A stretch of 64,000 nt of DNA from NCBI GenBank assembly GCA_034401795.1, contig CM067370.1, forward strand, positions 67,453,188 to 67,517,187, given 5' to 3'. Numbering within the stretch: the stretch's first letter is position 1; every line of letters begins with the position of its first letter. The DNA comes from Chaetoderma sp. LZ-2023a (Eukaryota; Mollusca; Caudofoveata; Chaetodermatida; Chaetodermatidae). Below are positions 45,096 through 56,800 of the stretch, one piece after another. Below the pieces are notes generated by a model. The model did not search any database and was not told the DNA's origin. It saw nothing but the letters and a program-made list of their open reading frames with translations. The translations under genes were made by a program, and so were the position numbers.

Positions 45096-45099
45096 TGCA

Positions 45100-45690
45100 G
45101 GCTAATCATGGTGTGATTGAGCTAAATGCACTATTAGGTTACGTTATTAGCATTTGGATAAGATTGATTAAATTTTATCCTTGTTTGTTAACTAAAAAAA
45201 AAGCCGAAGACTATTTACCAAGTACTTCCCACCATTTTCGTTAGGACTATGCGTCTGTGAGATAGGGGGAGAGTCTTCTTTTGGTTTTTAGTTATTTCTT
45301 TAAGTTCAAGTTGGTCGTATTTGCTAATCACGGTGTGATTGAGCTAAATGCTATATTAGGTTATGTTGTTAACATTTGGATAAGATTGATTTAATATATC
45401 CTTGTTTGTTAACCAAAAAAGCCGAAGACTATTTACCAATCACTTTCCACCATTTCGTTAAAAGACTGCGTCGGTGAGAAATGGTGAGTCTTCTTTTGGT
45501 TTTTAGTTATTTCTTTAAGTTCAACTTGTTCTTATTTGCTAATCACGTTGTGATTGAGCTAAATACACTAATATGTTATGTTAATAACATAGGGATGAGA
45601 TTGGTTTGATTTTTATCCTGGTTTATTGATTTTCAAATCTCCTCCCATCTTATGTGGACAGGGGGCACTGACCAAATCTACGGGTTTAGC
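45100..45690 (+). repeat. Tandem triplication of about 215-222 bp near the DIRS-2 3' end
   Basis: GCTAATCAYGGTGTGATTGAGC begins near 45101, 45323 and 45538. The first two units also share AAAGCCGAAGACTATTTACC and CTTCTTTTGGTTTTTAGTT; the third is shorter. Confidence 0.85.
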
Positions 45691-45693
45691 AAG

Positions 45694-45826
45694 TAGTGAT
45701 TGAACGGTAATGGATGTTTTTGTGGTGTAATAACAACCCCCCACAGACCCCCCTTGCGGGTTGGTCTGTTGTTTTATTAACCACTATAAAAACATACTTA
45801 CCGTTCAATCACTACGACCCGGCCTC
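45694..45826 (+). repeat. DIRS-2 internal complementary region
   Basis: AGTAGTGATTGAACGGTAAT and TTGTGGTGTAATAACAAC complement the left tip; CCACAGACCCCCC, TTTATTAACCACTATAAAA and TACCGTTCAATCACTAC complement the right tip. This region is thought to template joining of the two ends when the circular DNA is made. Confidence 0.9.
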
Positions 45827-45885
45827 AACCACCCCGCATGGTAAGATTTGAGAATCAGACTTTAAATATTTTGCACTTAAATTTA

Positions 45886-46142
45886 GAAAAGTGAATCTGT
45901 TTCCTTTCGGGCTCTGATGCGCATGCGTGAGCGCGCGTAGCGACAAGCGTCACTATGAGGTGAGTATAGACTGGTGCCAGTCTATACCTGATGGTAGGCT
46001 GGAGGTGGGACTCAACCAGTAGCCTGGTTGAGGGTCCATAGGAATAGGATTAGGCATGGGGAGGTGTGTATGCAGGCATAAAAATCTTATTCTGATAGCA
46101 AAATGCAAATAATTGATTTAGCAAGTAGTGATTGAACGGTAA
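45886..46142 (-). repeat. DIRS-2 right inverted repeat
   Basis: Complement of the left repeat, followed by the distinct right tip TATGTTTTTATAGTGGTTAA. Confidence 0.9.
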
Positions 46143-46202
46143 GTATGTTTTTATAGTGGTTAATAAAACAACAGACCAACCCGCAAGGGGGGTCTGTGGG
46201 GT

Positions 46203-46320
46203 TTTTTGACCATGATAGATGTCCATCTGTCCAGACATAACAGCATATGTTTTATAGTGGTTAATAAAACTACAGACCAACCCGCAAGGGGGGTCTGTTG
46301 GGGGTTTTCACCCAAACAAA
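46203..46320 (+). repeat. Second copy of the DIRS-2 right tip
   Basis: TATAGTGGTTAATAAAACTA and CAACCCGCAAGGGGGGTCTG repeat the right tip about 100 bp downstream of the first, suggesting a nested or earlier DIRS insertion at the same spot. Confidence 0.75.
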
Positions 46321-46324
46321 TTGG

Positions 46325-46860
46325 CAAATCGTAATTCGGAAAAAAAAACGTCTGGAGGGTACCAGCATAGGATCCTCCCAGACAAATTTGGTTGAAATTG
46401 GTCAAACCGTTAAGAAGACGCGACAGGCTGGTTTTTGTCCGGGTTGAACATTAAAGAGTTAACAAATCACTGGCAGCTATTCAAATCATCTACGGAACAT
46501 TCAACAGATTCAAGCATGTAACACTTTAATGGTCAGCATTTGTCAAGAATATTTAATTTTTGCTTAGTGAATGTCCATTTGCAGCCAACATGGCCAATAA
46601 AGCTATTTTTAAAATTTACTCTTGGAATGATTGTCCCATGTTTTGACCCAGTCACTCAGTCTAGTGGTAATCTTTAAAAGAAAAATAGCCTTGACCTGCA
46701 AATGCAGACTTAACATGGAGAAGTCAACCAAAACAGCCTCTGCAGTAGGCTTGAGGAATGCCCATAAATTTGCAAGCCAAGAGACTAAAAAAAGATTTAC
46801 CATTGCGTCATGGTGCTATTAGGCCCGGTATAGGAACCACTAGCTATAAAATGTAAATGA
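46325..46860. repeat. Foldback copies and satellite scraps
   Basis: 46365-46420 resembles the satellite monomer (GACAAATTTGGTTGAAATTGG). 46515-46740 is a degenerate TTAA foldback element starting CACTTTAATGGTC, with a partial second arm to 46810. Confidence 0.5.
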
Positions 46861-46879
46861 ATTTGTATATTTGGCAGAT

Positions 46880-46995
46880 AGAATGAGTGAGAGAAACAGT
46901 GAGAGACAGAGTTAGAGATAGAGAGATAGAATTAGCTAGAGAGATAGAATTTTCCAGAGTCGGACAGATAGAGATTCATAGCTTTAGAGATAGTT
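46880..46995. repeat. GAGATAGA low-complexity tract
   Basis: Imperfect GAGAGATAGAATTA repeats. Confidence 0.7.
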
Positions 46996-47154
46996 TTCTA
47001 CAGATAGATTATTAGTGTTTGTAACGTTTAATATCACCAGTATATCGCATGAAGTAAAGTTTAGAATCATTAAAGTTTAATATTAGTAATTTTTGAAGAA
47101 CAATCTTGCTTATTGTTTATTAAAGTGCCTTCACCCTGAAGTGTAACAGAGCGA

Positions 47155-47348
47155 TTTCCAGCCAGCTAATCCCCCGTATTCTGAAATAGGTGGAAAATAG
47201 CCCTGTAACAATTGAAATGACTGGTTCGATAACCAAAGCAGCCATTCCAGTGGTAAATTTTCAAAAATAAACTTCTTGTCCTGCAAATGGTCATTAAATA
47301 AGCAAATTATTTGATATTCTTGACCTAATTGAGCCATTAAAGGGTTAC
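47155..47348. repeat. TTAA foldback copy
   Basis: AATGACTGGTTCGATAACC and GCCATTCCAGTGGTAAATTT form the hairpin; the right end reads GCCATTAAAGGGTTA. Confidence 0.6.
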
Positions 47349-47515
47349 AGAGCTTAAATCCTTGAAATCATAACTTAAATCTAACACTAAGCAGCTAAAA
47401 CTGAAAAGTTATCAACTATCATGACTATGTATACCATACTTACTTTACTGCTTCCATTTAATGAAGTTATCCAACTTATCTGAGAAGGCACATCTATTAA
47501 TTTTAATCGATCCAG

Positions 47516-47630
47516 TCATTTAAATGTGTTGATCTTTTTTAAACCATGGATGTTGTTCAGGTCATCTTGCACATCATGCTCATTGTAACACTGACATTCT
47601 GCTTCAGTAGGCATTGGCTCACAATGGCAT
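47516..47630 (-). CDS. Possible terminal exon, Cys/His-rich, P2X7-C-terminus-like
   Basis: On the minus strand CTTTTATTTTGCAG is a good acceptor. The exon reads CHCEPMPTEAECQCYNEHDV then QDDLNNIHGLKKINTFK and a stop. The C-x-C...MPT..EC.C pattern recalls the cytosolic C-terminal module of P2X7-like receptors, which many invertebrate genes carry alone (recalled, not searched). It lies antisense inside COQ5 intron 1, without visible partner exons. A relic is as likely as a nested gene. Confidence 0.35.
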
Positions 47631-48039
47631 CTGCAAAATAAAAGACAGGGTTTTTTTTATACAACATGGTGATTTGACTGCCATGCACAGGTGGATATCT
47701 TGAAAATCGGCTTCCAGATGATAAATCATTTGTTCGATACGTTTTACGTTCATTTGAGTAGATAGATCTGTGGAAGAAAGCTATCGTGTTGATTCACTAT
47801 CGAGTTTGGCCTCCAAACACAAGTAGAGATAAGCTGTAGTGATAAGCTGTGATATTGAGTTATAAATGTAGTCACAGGATTGGTTTAATCTCTTATTCAT
47901 TGTATTTTCATTGACTGATCATCTGGGGCTGTATTCATGAGGAGTGCTTAGGCCCTAGAAGAGGCATAACTAGGGCTTAAGTCCCCAAAGTGACGTACGT
48001 CAGTATTTGTGAAAGGGGCATAGCTTACACCCAATCATA

Positions 48040-48480
48040 AAATTAGGCGTAACTTATGCCCGGGGAGGGACTACAGCCTACAGGTTTGCACTCCATCTGT
48101 CGCAGTTGGTTTTCCGCTCTTTTTTCCGCAGTCCTTCAAGGTATTCAACTGAGAATTGATTTATTACTTTGTTATGAGAAGTTACAGACCAAGTCCGAGT
48201 TTCAGGCGGATGCGTCAATTTTTGATGGAGTTATGCCCCTTTCGAGTTAAGAAATAAGAAAAATATCAGCTTTCCGCACTTTTTTCCGCACTCCTTCAAG
48301 ATATTTAAGCGAAAATTGGTGTATCGCTTTAGTATAAGGACTTACTGAGCAAGTTCGAGTTTCAGACATTTTCGTCAATTTTTCATGTAGTTATGCCCCA
48401 TTTTGACTTATGAAATACGAAAAATATTAGTTTTCCGCACTCTTTTTCGCAGTCTTTCAAGATATTATACTGAGAACTGC
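48040..48480 (+). repeat. Tandem units with GTTATGCCCC phrase
   Basis: CTTTCGACTTA(T/A)GAAAT-type and GGAGTTATGCCCC phrases recur at 48225, 48395, 49490 and 53985, with TTCAAGATATTCAACTGAGA between. Units are about 170 bp. Confidence 0.65.
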
Positions 48481-49046
48481 TAAATTGCTTTAAGTGATTT
48501 CCAGAAATTTTCAGAAAATCCAAGATGGCCACTGGAAAAATTAACCAATCTAAATTCTGTATACAAGTTTTGAACCAGACTAGCGTACTATCCTCCCAGC
48601 TAAGCCTGGTTTAAATTGGCCAAGAAGTTAATGAGTAGTAGCGTTCTAAACCATTTACCGACATTTTTCAGAAATTTCAAGATGGCCACTGAAAAAATTA
48701 AACAATCAAAGTTCTGTATAGAGGCGCTGAAGCATGCTACGCTAGGGTTCTGAAGCATACCAGCGTACTATCCTCCAAGCTAAGTCTGGTAGAAATTTCC
48801 CACACAGTTAATGAGCAGCGTTTTAAACAATTTCCAGCTATTTTTCGGAAATTTCAAGATGGCCACCGAAAAAATTGACCAATACAAATTCTGAATATAA
48901 GTTCTAAAGGCTACCCCCATAGGGTTATTCGAGCCAAATTAGATTCAAATCTGCCAAGTGGTTAATGAGGAGTAGCGTTTTTAAGCAAAAGACGGACGGA
49001 TGCCATGCCATAAGCTCACTTGGCCATTCTGGCCAGGTGAACTAAT
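48480..49046 (+). repeat. 155-bp satellite monomers ending in the terminal hairpin
   Basis: Three or four monomers with AATCCAAGATGGCCAC and GTTAATGAGTAGTAGCG, then GACGGACGGATGCC and the hairpin CTCACTTGGCCATTCTGG / CCAGGTGAACTAA. It matches the arrays at 2 kb and 8 kb. Confidence 0.75.
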
Positions 49047-49049
49047 AAT

Positions 49050-49640
49050 TAATTTGCAAATTTAATGCAAAAAGAATGGCTGGCTTTTCAGTGTACACTT
49101 TCTGTAGAATGAAATTACATATATGCACATGTACTGTTTACAGATCCATTGATCAATTTTCATATACATGTATATATATAACTATAGTCAGGACCCAGGG
49201 TTGGCAGTTTCTTCCGAAGGGCATTTTTTTCAGGTTTCTTCCATCCCGGAAGAAATAGTTCCTTCCACTAGTTTTTCCCGGAAGAAACTCAAATATTTTT
49301 CAAATGCTTAAAAGGTGTGTAAACTTTGTATTTAGAGCAAGCACTCAAAGTGCCAATCTATAGTTATCAATCTTATTTTGTGTAATATACAATGTTTATT
49401 GGCTTAATATGGGTGTAGTTAACGCTTTTTAATTTATGAGAGGTTACAGACCAAGTTAGAGTTTCCGGCATATGCTTACATTTTTTATGGAGTTATGCCC
49501 CCTTTCGACTTAAGAAATGCATAAAAATATTAGTTTTCCGCCCTTTTTCTCGCAGTCTTTCAAGATATTCAACTGAGAATTGGTACATTACTTTATTATG
49601 AGAAATTACAGACCAATTTCTGGTTTCAGGCGTTTGCGTC
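49050..49640. other. Unassigned DNA, then the GTTATGCCCC repeat from about 49440
   Basis: 49195-49290 has a short inverted repeat (TTCTTCCGAAGGGC, CCCGGAAGAAAC). From 49440 the text follows the 48-kb tandem units up to the insertion point at 49645. Confidence 0.45.
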
Positions 49641-49645
49641 ATTTT

Positions 49646-50540
49646 TAGCTCACCTGGCCTGAAAGGCCAAGTGAGCTTATGTCGGGCGACCATCCGTCGT
49701 CCGTCTGTCAACTTTTCCTTTAAACGACTTCTCAAAAACCACTGGGCCAATTTCAATTATATTTGGCAGGATGCATCCTTAGGGCATAGGGATCCAAGTT
49801 TGTTCAAATGATCTTGGATTTTGGCCGATTTTTAGAAACATCTTTAAAAATCTTCTCCGAAACCGCTTGAGGGATTGAAGGAAACCTCATGAAATCTAAT
49901 CTAGGGCAAGAGCTCAACCAAATTTGTTTAAGACTTGATTGCCCGAATGGTTCGGCAGCCATCTTGGATGACCTAGTTTTCCCGAAAACGACTTCTCCAG
50001 AACCGCTGAATGGATCAGGCCAAAATTTGGGAGATATGATTAGGGCCATTAAAATTTGTTCAAGGGAAGTTGCTCCATCGAAAAACGTGACCGCCGTGGG
50101 CCAATCAAAATGTAACATTTTTGGCAGACATATTGGATTTTTTTATTTGATGGATTTTGAGGCCAAAATTGGTTATATATATATGTTTTAGGATATTCTG
50201 ATCTCAAATTTGCAATTTTCGAAACGGTCGGATAAACGGTTTGGCGGCCATCTTGGATAATTTTCTCGTCAAAAGCTCCCATGCTAAAGCAATGGGAAAT
50301 TTAATATGTCTTCTCAAGAACTACCAGGCCGATTTCAATTATATTTGGCAGGAAGCATCCTTAGGGCATAAGGATCCAAGTTTGTTCAAATGAACCCGAT
50401 CGGCCAATTTGCCCAGCGGCCATTTTGGACTTGACCAAATGGTTCGACGACCATCTTGGATGACCTGGTTTTCACGAAAATGACTCCTCCACAACTGCTG
50501 AAGGGATCGGGCCGAAATTTGGGCCATTAAAATTTGTTCA
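49646..50540 (-). repeat. Hairpin-ended element, outer part left of the 3.3-kb insertion
   Basis: Starts AGCTCACCTGGCCTGAAAGG with the return arm CCAAGTGAGCT, the complement of the 3' end seen at 17.9 and 49.0 kb. The body matches 1-970. It breaks off at TTAAAATTTGTTCA and resumes at 53826, as judged from the uninterrupted phrase at 50045-50075. Confidence 0.75.
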
Positions 50541-50804
50541 CGGTGTAGCTCGCGGGGTAGTGTCGGGCCGTTCCGGTGTATGATGTTGACTCGCCGTGCC
50601 GCAAGTGCACGACGAATGATGACGCTGGTTAGCTTCCGGTGTCGGGGTGATGGATCCTGTACGATACTGCCCTACGGGTAACAAAGACCGGCTCCTAAGG
50701 CCGGTGGAACTCAATCGTTCCGGTGGGGCCGTGCGACCATTGTCGCGAACATTAAACACAACGGTCTCATCCCAAGAGTTTGTGCCATCAGTATGCCTGT
50801 CCAT
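50538..50804 (-). CDS. Unknown frame ending at the insertion border
   Basis: An 88-codon frame on the minus strand includes DETVVFNVRDNGRTAPPERL and ends with a TGA straddling the left insertion boundary. The N..GR...PPERL phrase is faintly like the C-termini of some LTR-element polyproteins; that resemblance is weak. Confidence 0.25.
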   Translation of the reverse strand: MDRHTDGTNSWDETVVFNVRDNGRTAPPERLSSTGLRSRSLLPVGQYRTGSITPTPEANQRHHSSCTCGTASQHHTPERPDTTPRATP

Positions 50805-50869
50805 AGCAATTTCGTGATCTATAGACTTACAAGATTTGATTTGATACGTCTAAAGGAAAGAAAATTATT

Positions 50870-52680
50870 TCTGTAATGACGAAAAATCATGTGCCTCACG
50901 TGGGCACTACTTCTAGTGCTAGTTTGGTTGCGAGAGGCAAGTGCCTCGCGCGGGCCTCCGTCACGGGAAAATGTTGCCACTGCTTAAAGCGGGAGAAGAG
51001 TAGTAGGCAAAAATGGGCCCACTCTAATATTGTTTTACGTGAAGACGGGACAAACGATTCCCGAAGGATTCCCACGTCACCGTCTTATGCAATTCTTAGT
51101 ATGCTGAATTAGTAGTTTCCGCTTTATTTATGCGCGCCTCCTTCTATGCTTAACTATCTTTTAGTTTTTAGAGGCAAGAACTATTTTAGGCCGCAAATGG
51201 CGGGTGTCTACCTAGCTGTTAGATACGGCTGTCATTGAGAACGGATGCCCTAAGACATCAATACTGAAGACAGCGCTCATACATGTTACTTAGTAAGATC
51301 TCCGAACTGGATAAGAATCCGGATATCTCGCTCCGTAACCACATAAAACGTTACAAGACACTGGTTACTTTTTCACAAAAGCATTTTTAGGCAACTGATC
51401 TATCGTTATGGTGGGGGTAAGAGAGACGAATACTCACCGTAAATGTCCTTCCAGTGAGGGCGTGGCAGATCTGAATATCATGCCCAGACATTCTTACGGA
51501 ATTCGGTAGGGATGCGCATCTCGCCCGTCACCAGGTCCTATGGAACTAACCGTTTAACCTGTCGTTAGGTTTAAATACAAGTTTCCCAGCTTTGCACTGC
51601 GGTGCGGGAGGATTGTTCAGCAGATAAAAGAAAATATTAATTAAGATATGTTTGTGCAGTGCTTTCCTATATTGGCAGAAGTGCTAACTACTAAGTATCC
51701 GAGGATACAGAGGGAATGTATGTGATACCACACCTTGGCCATCACCGCTCGGAAACCCCAACAGTTTCCCAGGGTCGAATCAGCCCATGGTGCGGATAGG
51801 GACATCCAAACAATTAAGAAGCCACAAGACTTAGTGGAACATGAAGAGAGACAATATCTTAGAGATATGAGGCCCTTTGGGTATTTTGGCCACTCGTACA
51901 CAATCTTGCCGGAGTGCGGGGCTAAATTTTCGCAACTACCGGGAGAGAGGCGTACACTACAGATTTCCTAACGAAGAAATTGTCTCTAATCATATTAAAC
52001 CTATCCTATCGAGCTGAATAGAAAAGGTTTTAGTCGGTAGCATGCCGGGCTAAACAGAGTTATAGCACGGACAGCGACCTCAGTGAAAAATTGTTGGTGG
52101 CGGGAGAAAGTGCTGCATATATAAGTGTCGCTGTTTAGTGTTTCCTATGTGCACTGCAGTCCTATATTTTCTACAATTAAACAAAACATATGAACTGATG
52201 GCCACTGGCCATATATAAACTAACCAGAACAATTAATACAGTGTGAAATGATCAGAATTATATTTCTTTAGTACAGGTTAAGGAAACTATTACGGTGCGG
52301 TTAGTGAAAACACCTTACAGAAAATGAGACTAACTATAAACATATACAGAAATTATAACTAGCGGTCCTAAGACCGTCACGGTACTTTTAGTCATCGGGA
52401 CCGTCTATATGGGTACGATATAATTAGGAAAAATACATTTAACGGAATAATTAAAATGTTACGGATAGTTACTTGAATAATCGGTAGCCATTCTTAAATC
52501 TGGGCTATCGTGTTACTGAAATTGATACGTCACTCTTAGGTTGACGTGAGTTGATGCATTCTCAGGAAGCTGGAAAGTTCCCGCAGACTGGCTCCCGCAA
52601 ACAGGATTCCCACAAGCTGCTCATGACGGGAGCCGATCGAACTCAGGACTGTAATCACAATATAGAATGTCTAACGAGTA
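50870..52680. other. Interior of the 3.3-kb insertion, nothing recognised
   Basis: Open frames such as 50876-51112 (+), 51735-51971 (+) and 51641-51901 (-) show no domain I know. A donor-like ACG/GTGAGT on the minus strand near 51441 and an acceptor-like TTTAATTGTAG near 52170 hint at introns. Confidence 0.3.
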
Positions 52681-53257
52681 GTCAGCAAGAGATACAATAA
52701 CATTGCTGCTGTGAAGAAAGTTCCCGTACACCAATGGTACGGATGGAAGTTGACAACAACCCGATCACAAACAGGGCCTGTTAGATGCAGATGAAGATAC
52801 AAAACTAAGCTTAACGGTGCGGGGTACGTCAGCCAGCTCTGAAGACGTACCTGGCAACGTTTACTTGCTGCGGTCGAAAAGTTTAGATGACCCTGCACGA
52901 CATCAGTGCGGGGACGGTTAAATAACAACTTTCTGGCGTGGCCGGCAGATCCGGCGAGTCATCCACCAAAGAACATCGCTGCCTCTACATCTGTAGAATC
53001 ACATTTTCAGGCGGAAAGGCCTCACCGCAAGTTCGTGTTCCGAAGTAGCTCTTGATATATTCGTGAACAATAACTAAAAAGTAACGGGAGTTACAAAATC
53101 GCTTTAGTGCGGTGGGTTGGATAACTGCTAGCTACGGGAGAAAAACCGACAGAAAGCGAAGTGATCTGCGTATTGCCTGTCGAGACGATAGTAGCTGGTG
53201 CAGGTCCAACCTATTCGGCCCCTGGCCGAGGATGCTCTCGAACTCTGGATCTCGTCT

Positions 53258-53375
53258 CCTTTTATACTACTCGTGCCGTCACAGCCGCAGGCTCCAATCA
53301 ATCATCGGCCGAGCAACAGCCAATCAGCGCGTAGCCAATAATAACGCAGTCGAATGTTCTAGAACATTCTAGAAG
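53258..53375 (-). promoter_or_regulatory. Heat-shock-type promoter: HSE, three CCAAT boxes, TATA
   Basis: At 53351-53375 five perfect alternating GAA / TTC pentamers stand head to tail (GAA at 53352, 53362, 53372; TTC at 53357, 53367), a textbook heat shock element. CCAAT occurs at 53294, 53320 and 53335. On the minus strand TATAAAAGG lies at 53266-53258. HSF1 trimers bind such arrays. The order HSE, CCAAT, TATA within 120 bp predicts a minus-strand start near 53230. Confidence 0.6.
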
Positions 53376-53825
53376 TTCTGCATCCACGTGGTTATGACGT
53401 AATGGCAATATTTTGAAGATAATCAAAAGGGGGTTTCCGTGGATAACTCAGCCATTTCTTAACCGATTTTGAAATGGTTTACAGATTTGGAAAGCCCGTC
53501 GAATTCTGGGCTAGATTAATGCCAGATTCGGCGGGAACAGGTAATTAAAAAGGATTACATGGTACCATCTCGGTACACTAAAAGCGTCATCCCATCTTGG
53601 TCGTAAACTACGTGCTCTGTCAAAAAAACCCAGCATCTAAGCGTGCGCATGCGCACTATGCGATTTAACGAATTTAGTCGTTTTTATAATGCGATCTCTC
53701 ATGGGCCTATATACGCTTATGGCTCTACCCAGGGGGGTGTGTTCAGGGAACGAATCCAGGATGGGAGGCGCGTACCCAGCTTGGCTGGCACGGCCGGTAC
53801 CCGCCCGGTCGATCCGAACTACAAA

Positions 53826-53975
53826 GGGAAGTTGATCCATCAAAAAAACATGGCCGCTGTGGGGCAACCAAAATGTAGTGTGTTTGGCGGCCATATTGCA
53901 CTTGCAAAAATGTCCACAAACTTGACAAAAATTGATGGTGCTCCAGGTGAGCGACACAGGCCCCTTGGGCCTCTT
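53826..53975 (-). repeat. Hairpin-ended element, part right of the 3.3-kb insertion
   Basis: Resumes AGGGAAGTTGATCCATC and ends CCAGGTGAGCGACACAGG then CCCTTGGGCCTCTTG, another family hairpin. The older tandem repeat continues at 53976 with TTTTATGGAGTTATG. Confidence 0.7.
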
Positions 53976-54304
53976 GTTTTATGGAGTTATGTTCCCTTTC
54001 GACTTATGAAATACAAACATATCAGCTTTCAAGACTTTTTCCTTCTCCTTCACCATATATATATAACTGAGACTTGGTTTATTGCTATGTTATGAGAAGT
54101 TACAGATCATGTTCGAGCTTCAGCTGCGTTTGACAATTTTTAATGAAATTTTTGACTGTCAATCTCTATTTATATCACCAAGTAGGGGACGCATTTATTT
54201 ACGCCCCTCTTCGTGAATATGACGTAACTATGAGGCATAACTCTAGGGCATAAGTTACACCCTCTTCATGAATACGGTCCCAGGGTGCGATGTTATACAT
54301 GTAA

Positions 54305-55075
<771 letters not shown>

Positions 55076-55880
55076 GTTGTGCTTGGCGGAATGAGCATAC
55101 TTTAGTAATCTCTGATTGTCCCACGTTTAAAAAAAACATATAATCGTATCCGTCTGTCCATCACACTATCTCTTCCCTAAGCATTAGGTGGAATTCAACC
55201 AAATTTTGGTATGCGGGTTACCTATATGACAAGTGCTTCGCAAGACACCATATAGATTTGGCTCCACATGCTTGGGATCAGGGAGTGGGGTCAAAAGATC
55301 AAATATCTTAAAAACTGTCCAGCACACTATATCTTATTTTACATATATATCCATGTACAATATGGATTTTTAGGTGCATCTCGCAACTAGTTTAAGTTGA
55401 TTGTTTTGTGTGTCTGTCAGAATTTAGACATTTCTGACTAAGTCTACATTATTTTAAAATCTGTTGGACGAGGTGCCTCTGCCATCAAGTTCAATACAGA
55501 TTTCAATATAACATGGACAAGTACAATAAAAAGTAATATTTGAACTTGGAAATTTAAAATCATCTACTTACATTGTCATGATTGTGTTTAGTGACTTTGC
55601 TAATTACTGAGGATTCTAAAAAGATGTTAGCTAAAGCAATGCAAGTTAGCAATTTGTTCATTGCGTATATAACAATGACGTAATAATATTATGATGTAGT
55701 GTTTGCCTGACTGCCTGATGTATCAAGGACACTGCATATGAGATCATAAACCATGATGACGCCATATTCTTATGACAACAATCATGACAAGTCTCGAGAG
55801 TCCAAATACTGGTTTTACATTTAAATGTGCATATTCACAGCAGAAAGTTCAAAATAAACTTGTTAAAATTATATACTTTT
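55076..55880. other. Unassigned AT-rich intron DNA
   Basis: Nothing supported. Confidence 0.3.
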
Positions 55881-55887
55881 AGAAACT

Positions 55888-56110
55888 TAAATTGTGTGCC
55901 TAGATGTAATGAACCGAAATAAATCTTAGCATATGATGATTTCATTGTGTATAAATTAATAAAAAATTTTAAGTTGTCAAATTGAATTAGAGGCACAGGT
56001 CCCTAATTCAAATTCACAACTAAACATATGGACTTTATTATGGAATAAAATCATCATATGTTAAGATTTATTTTGTTTCATTGCATTGAGGTACAATTTA
56101 AGCCTCTAAA
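55888..56110. repeat. Foldback element with arms of about 65 bp
   Basis: AAATAAATCTTAGCATATGA at 55917 pairs with TCATATGTTAAGATTTATTT at 56055, and the pairing extends to AAATTGTG / GTACAATTT on the outside. A short duplication (GGAAATTCAGTGATTTC) follows at 56240-56300. Confidence 0.7.
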
Positions 56111-56516
56111 AGTATAATATAATGTCAACAATTTTATTTTCAAGCAATTTGGTGTGTAAATAGAGTCGAATACAGGCTTTTACAGTTTTTTGTTAGAAAC
56201 ATACGGTACGTGTGAGACTCGTGTCTTTGTAATAAGTGTAGTGGAAATTCAGTGATTTCATTGCCTAATATGTATTGGAAATTCAGTGATTTCTTTGCTT
56301 AGTATATATATATGCATTTGTATAACAATAATAACTAGAATGCACTCGAGGGAGATGCTGACTCGTGTCTTTCTGCTTAGTCGTGATAATTCACTTAATG
56401 ACACCTGTGACCTAGATAATTGATCCCTTGACCTCAAACCCATTTAAGAAATCATCAACCGGCGCAATATGAAGGCATATGCTAAATTTGGTGATTCTGC
56501 CTTTTTGTATTCCAGA

Positions 56517-56800
56517 GTTGTTATTACACCACAAAAACATCCATTACCGTTCAATCAGTACTTGTTAAATCAAATATCTGCATTTAGCTATCAGAATAAG
56601 ATTTTTATGCTCGCTTACATACTCCCTAATGCCAATACCATCACCATGTAGACCCTCAACCAGGCTTCTGGAAGAGGGACCCCCTGCATTAGCCTTAAAA
56701 TAGACTGGCACCAGTCTGTACTCACTCCTTGGTGACGCTTGTCACTAAGCACGCTCGCGCATGCACAGTAGGTCCCAAATGTGAAAACTGATTCACTTTT
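56517..56800 (+). repeat. DIRS-3 left terminal repeat
   Basis: CATTACCGTTCAATCAGTAC, ATCAGAATAAGATTTTTATG and GACTGGCACCAGTCT match DIRS-2 39384-39668 with scattered differences. Confidence 0.85.

Larger units (their letters stand above)
39384..46202 (+). mobile_element. DIRS-2: DIRS-type element, internally deleted, with near-identical ends
   Basis: Left end GTTGTTATTACACCACAAAA; right end about TCTGTGGGG at 46202. Inverted repeats of about 258 bp (39411-39668 and 45886-46142) differ at only about three positions. Beyond them lie different outer tips, and 45694-45826 contains the complements of both tips side by side, the defining DIRS internal complementary region. Inside are a gag relic, an RNase H tail and a recombinase relic; RT is missing. 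It lies in COQ5 intron 1 in sense orientation. Confidence 0.9.
50541..53825 (-). mobile_element. 3.3-kb insertion of unknown type with a heat-shock-type promoter
   Basis: Boundaries come from comparison with the intact phrase AATTTGTTCAAGGGAAGTT at 50052-50070: its halves flank this segment. Base composition is more GC-rich at the ends than in the host repeats. The minus strand carries a promoter-like block near 53.2-53.4 kb and an open frame ending exactly at the left border (50538-50804). I see no terminal repeats, RT, integrase or transposase motif. It may be an unknown mobile element, a captured gene fragment or a retrocopy. Confidence 0.5.
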
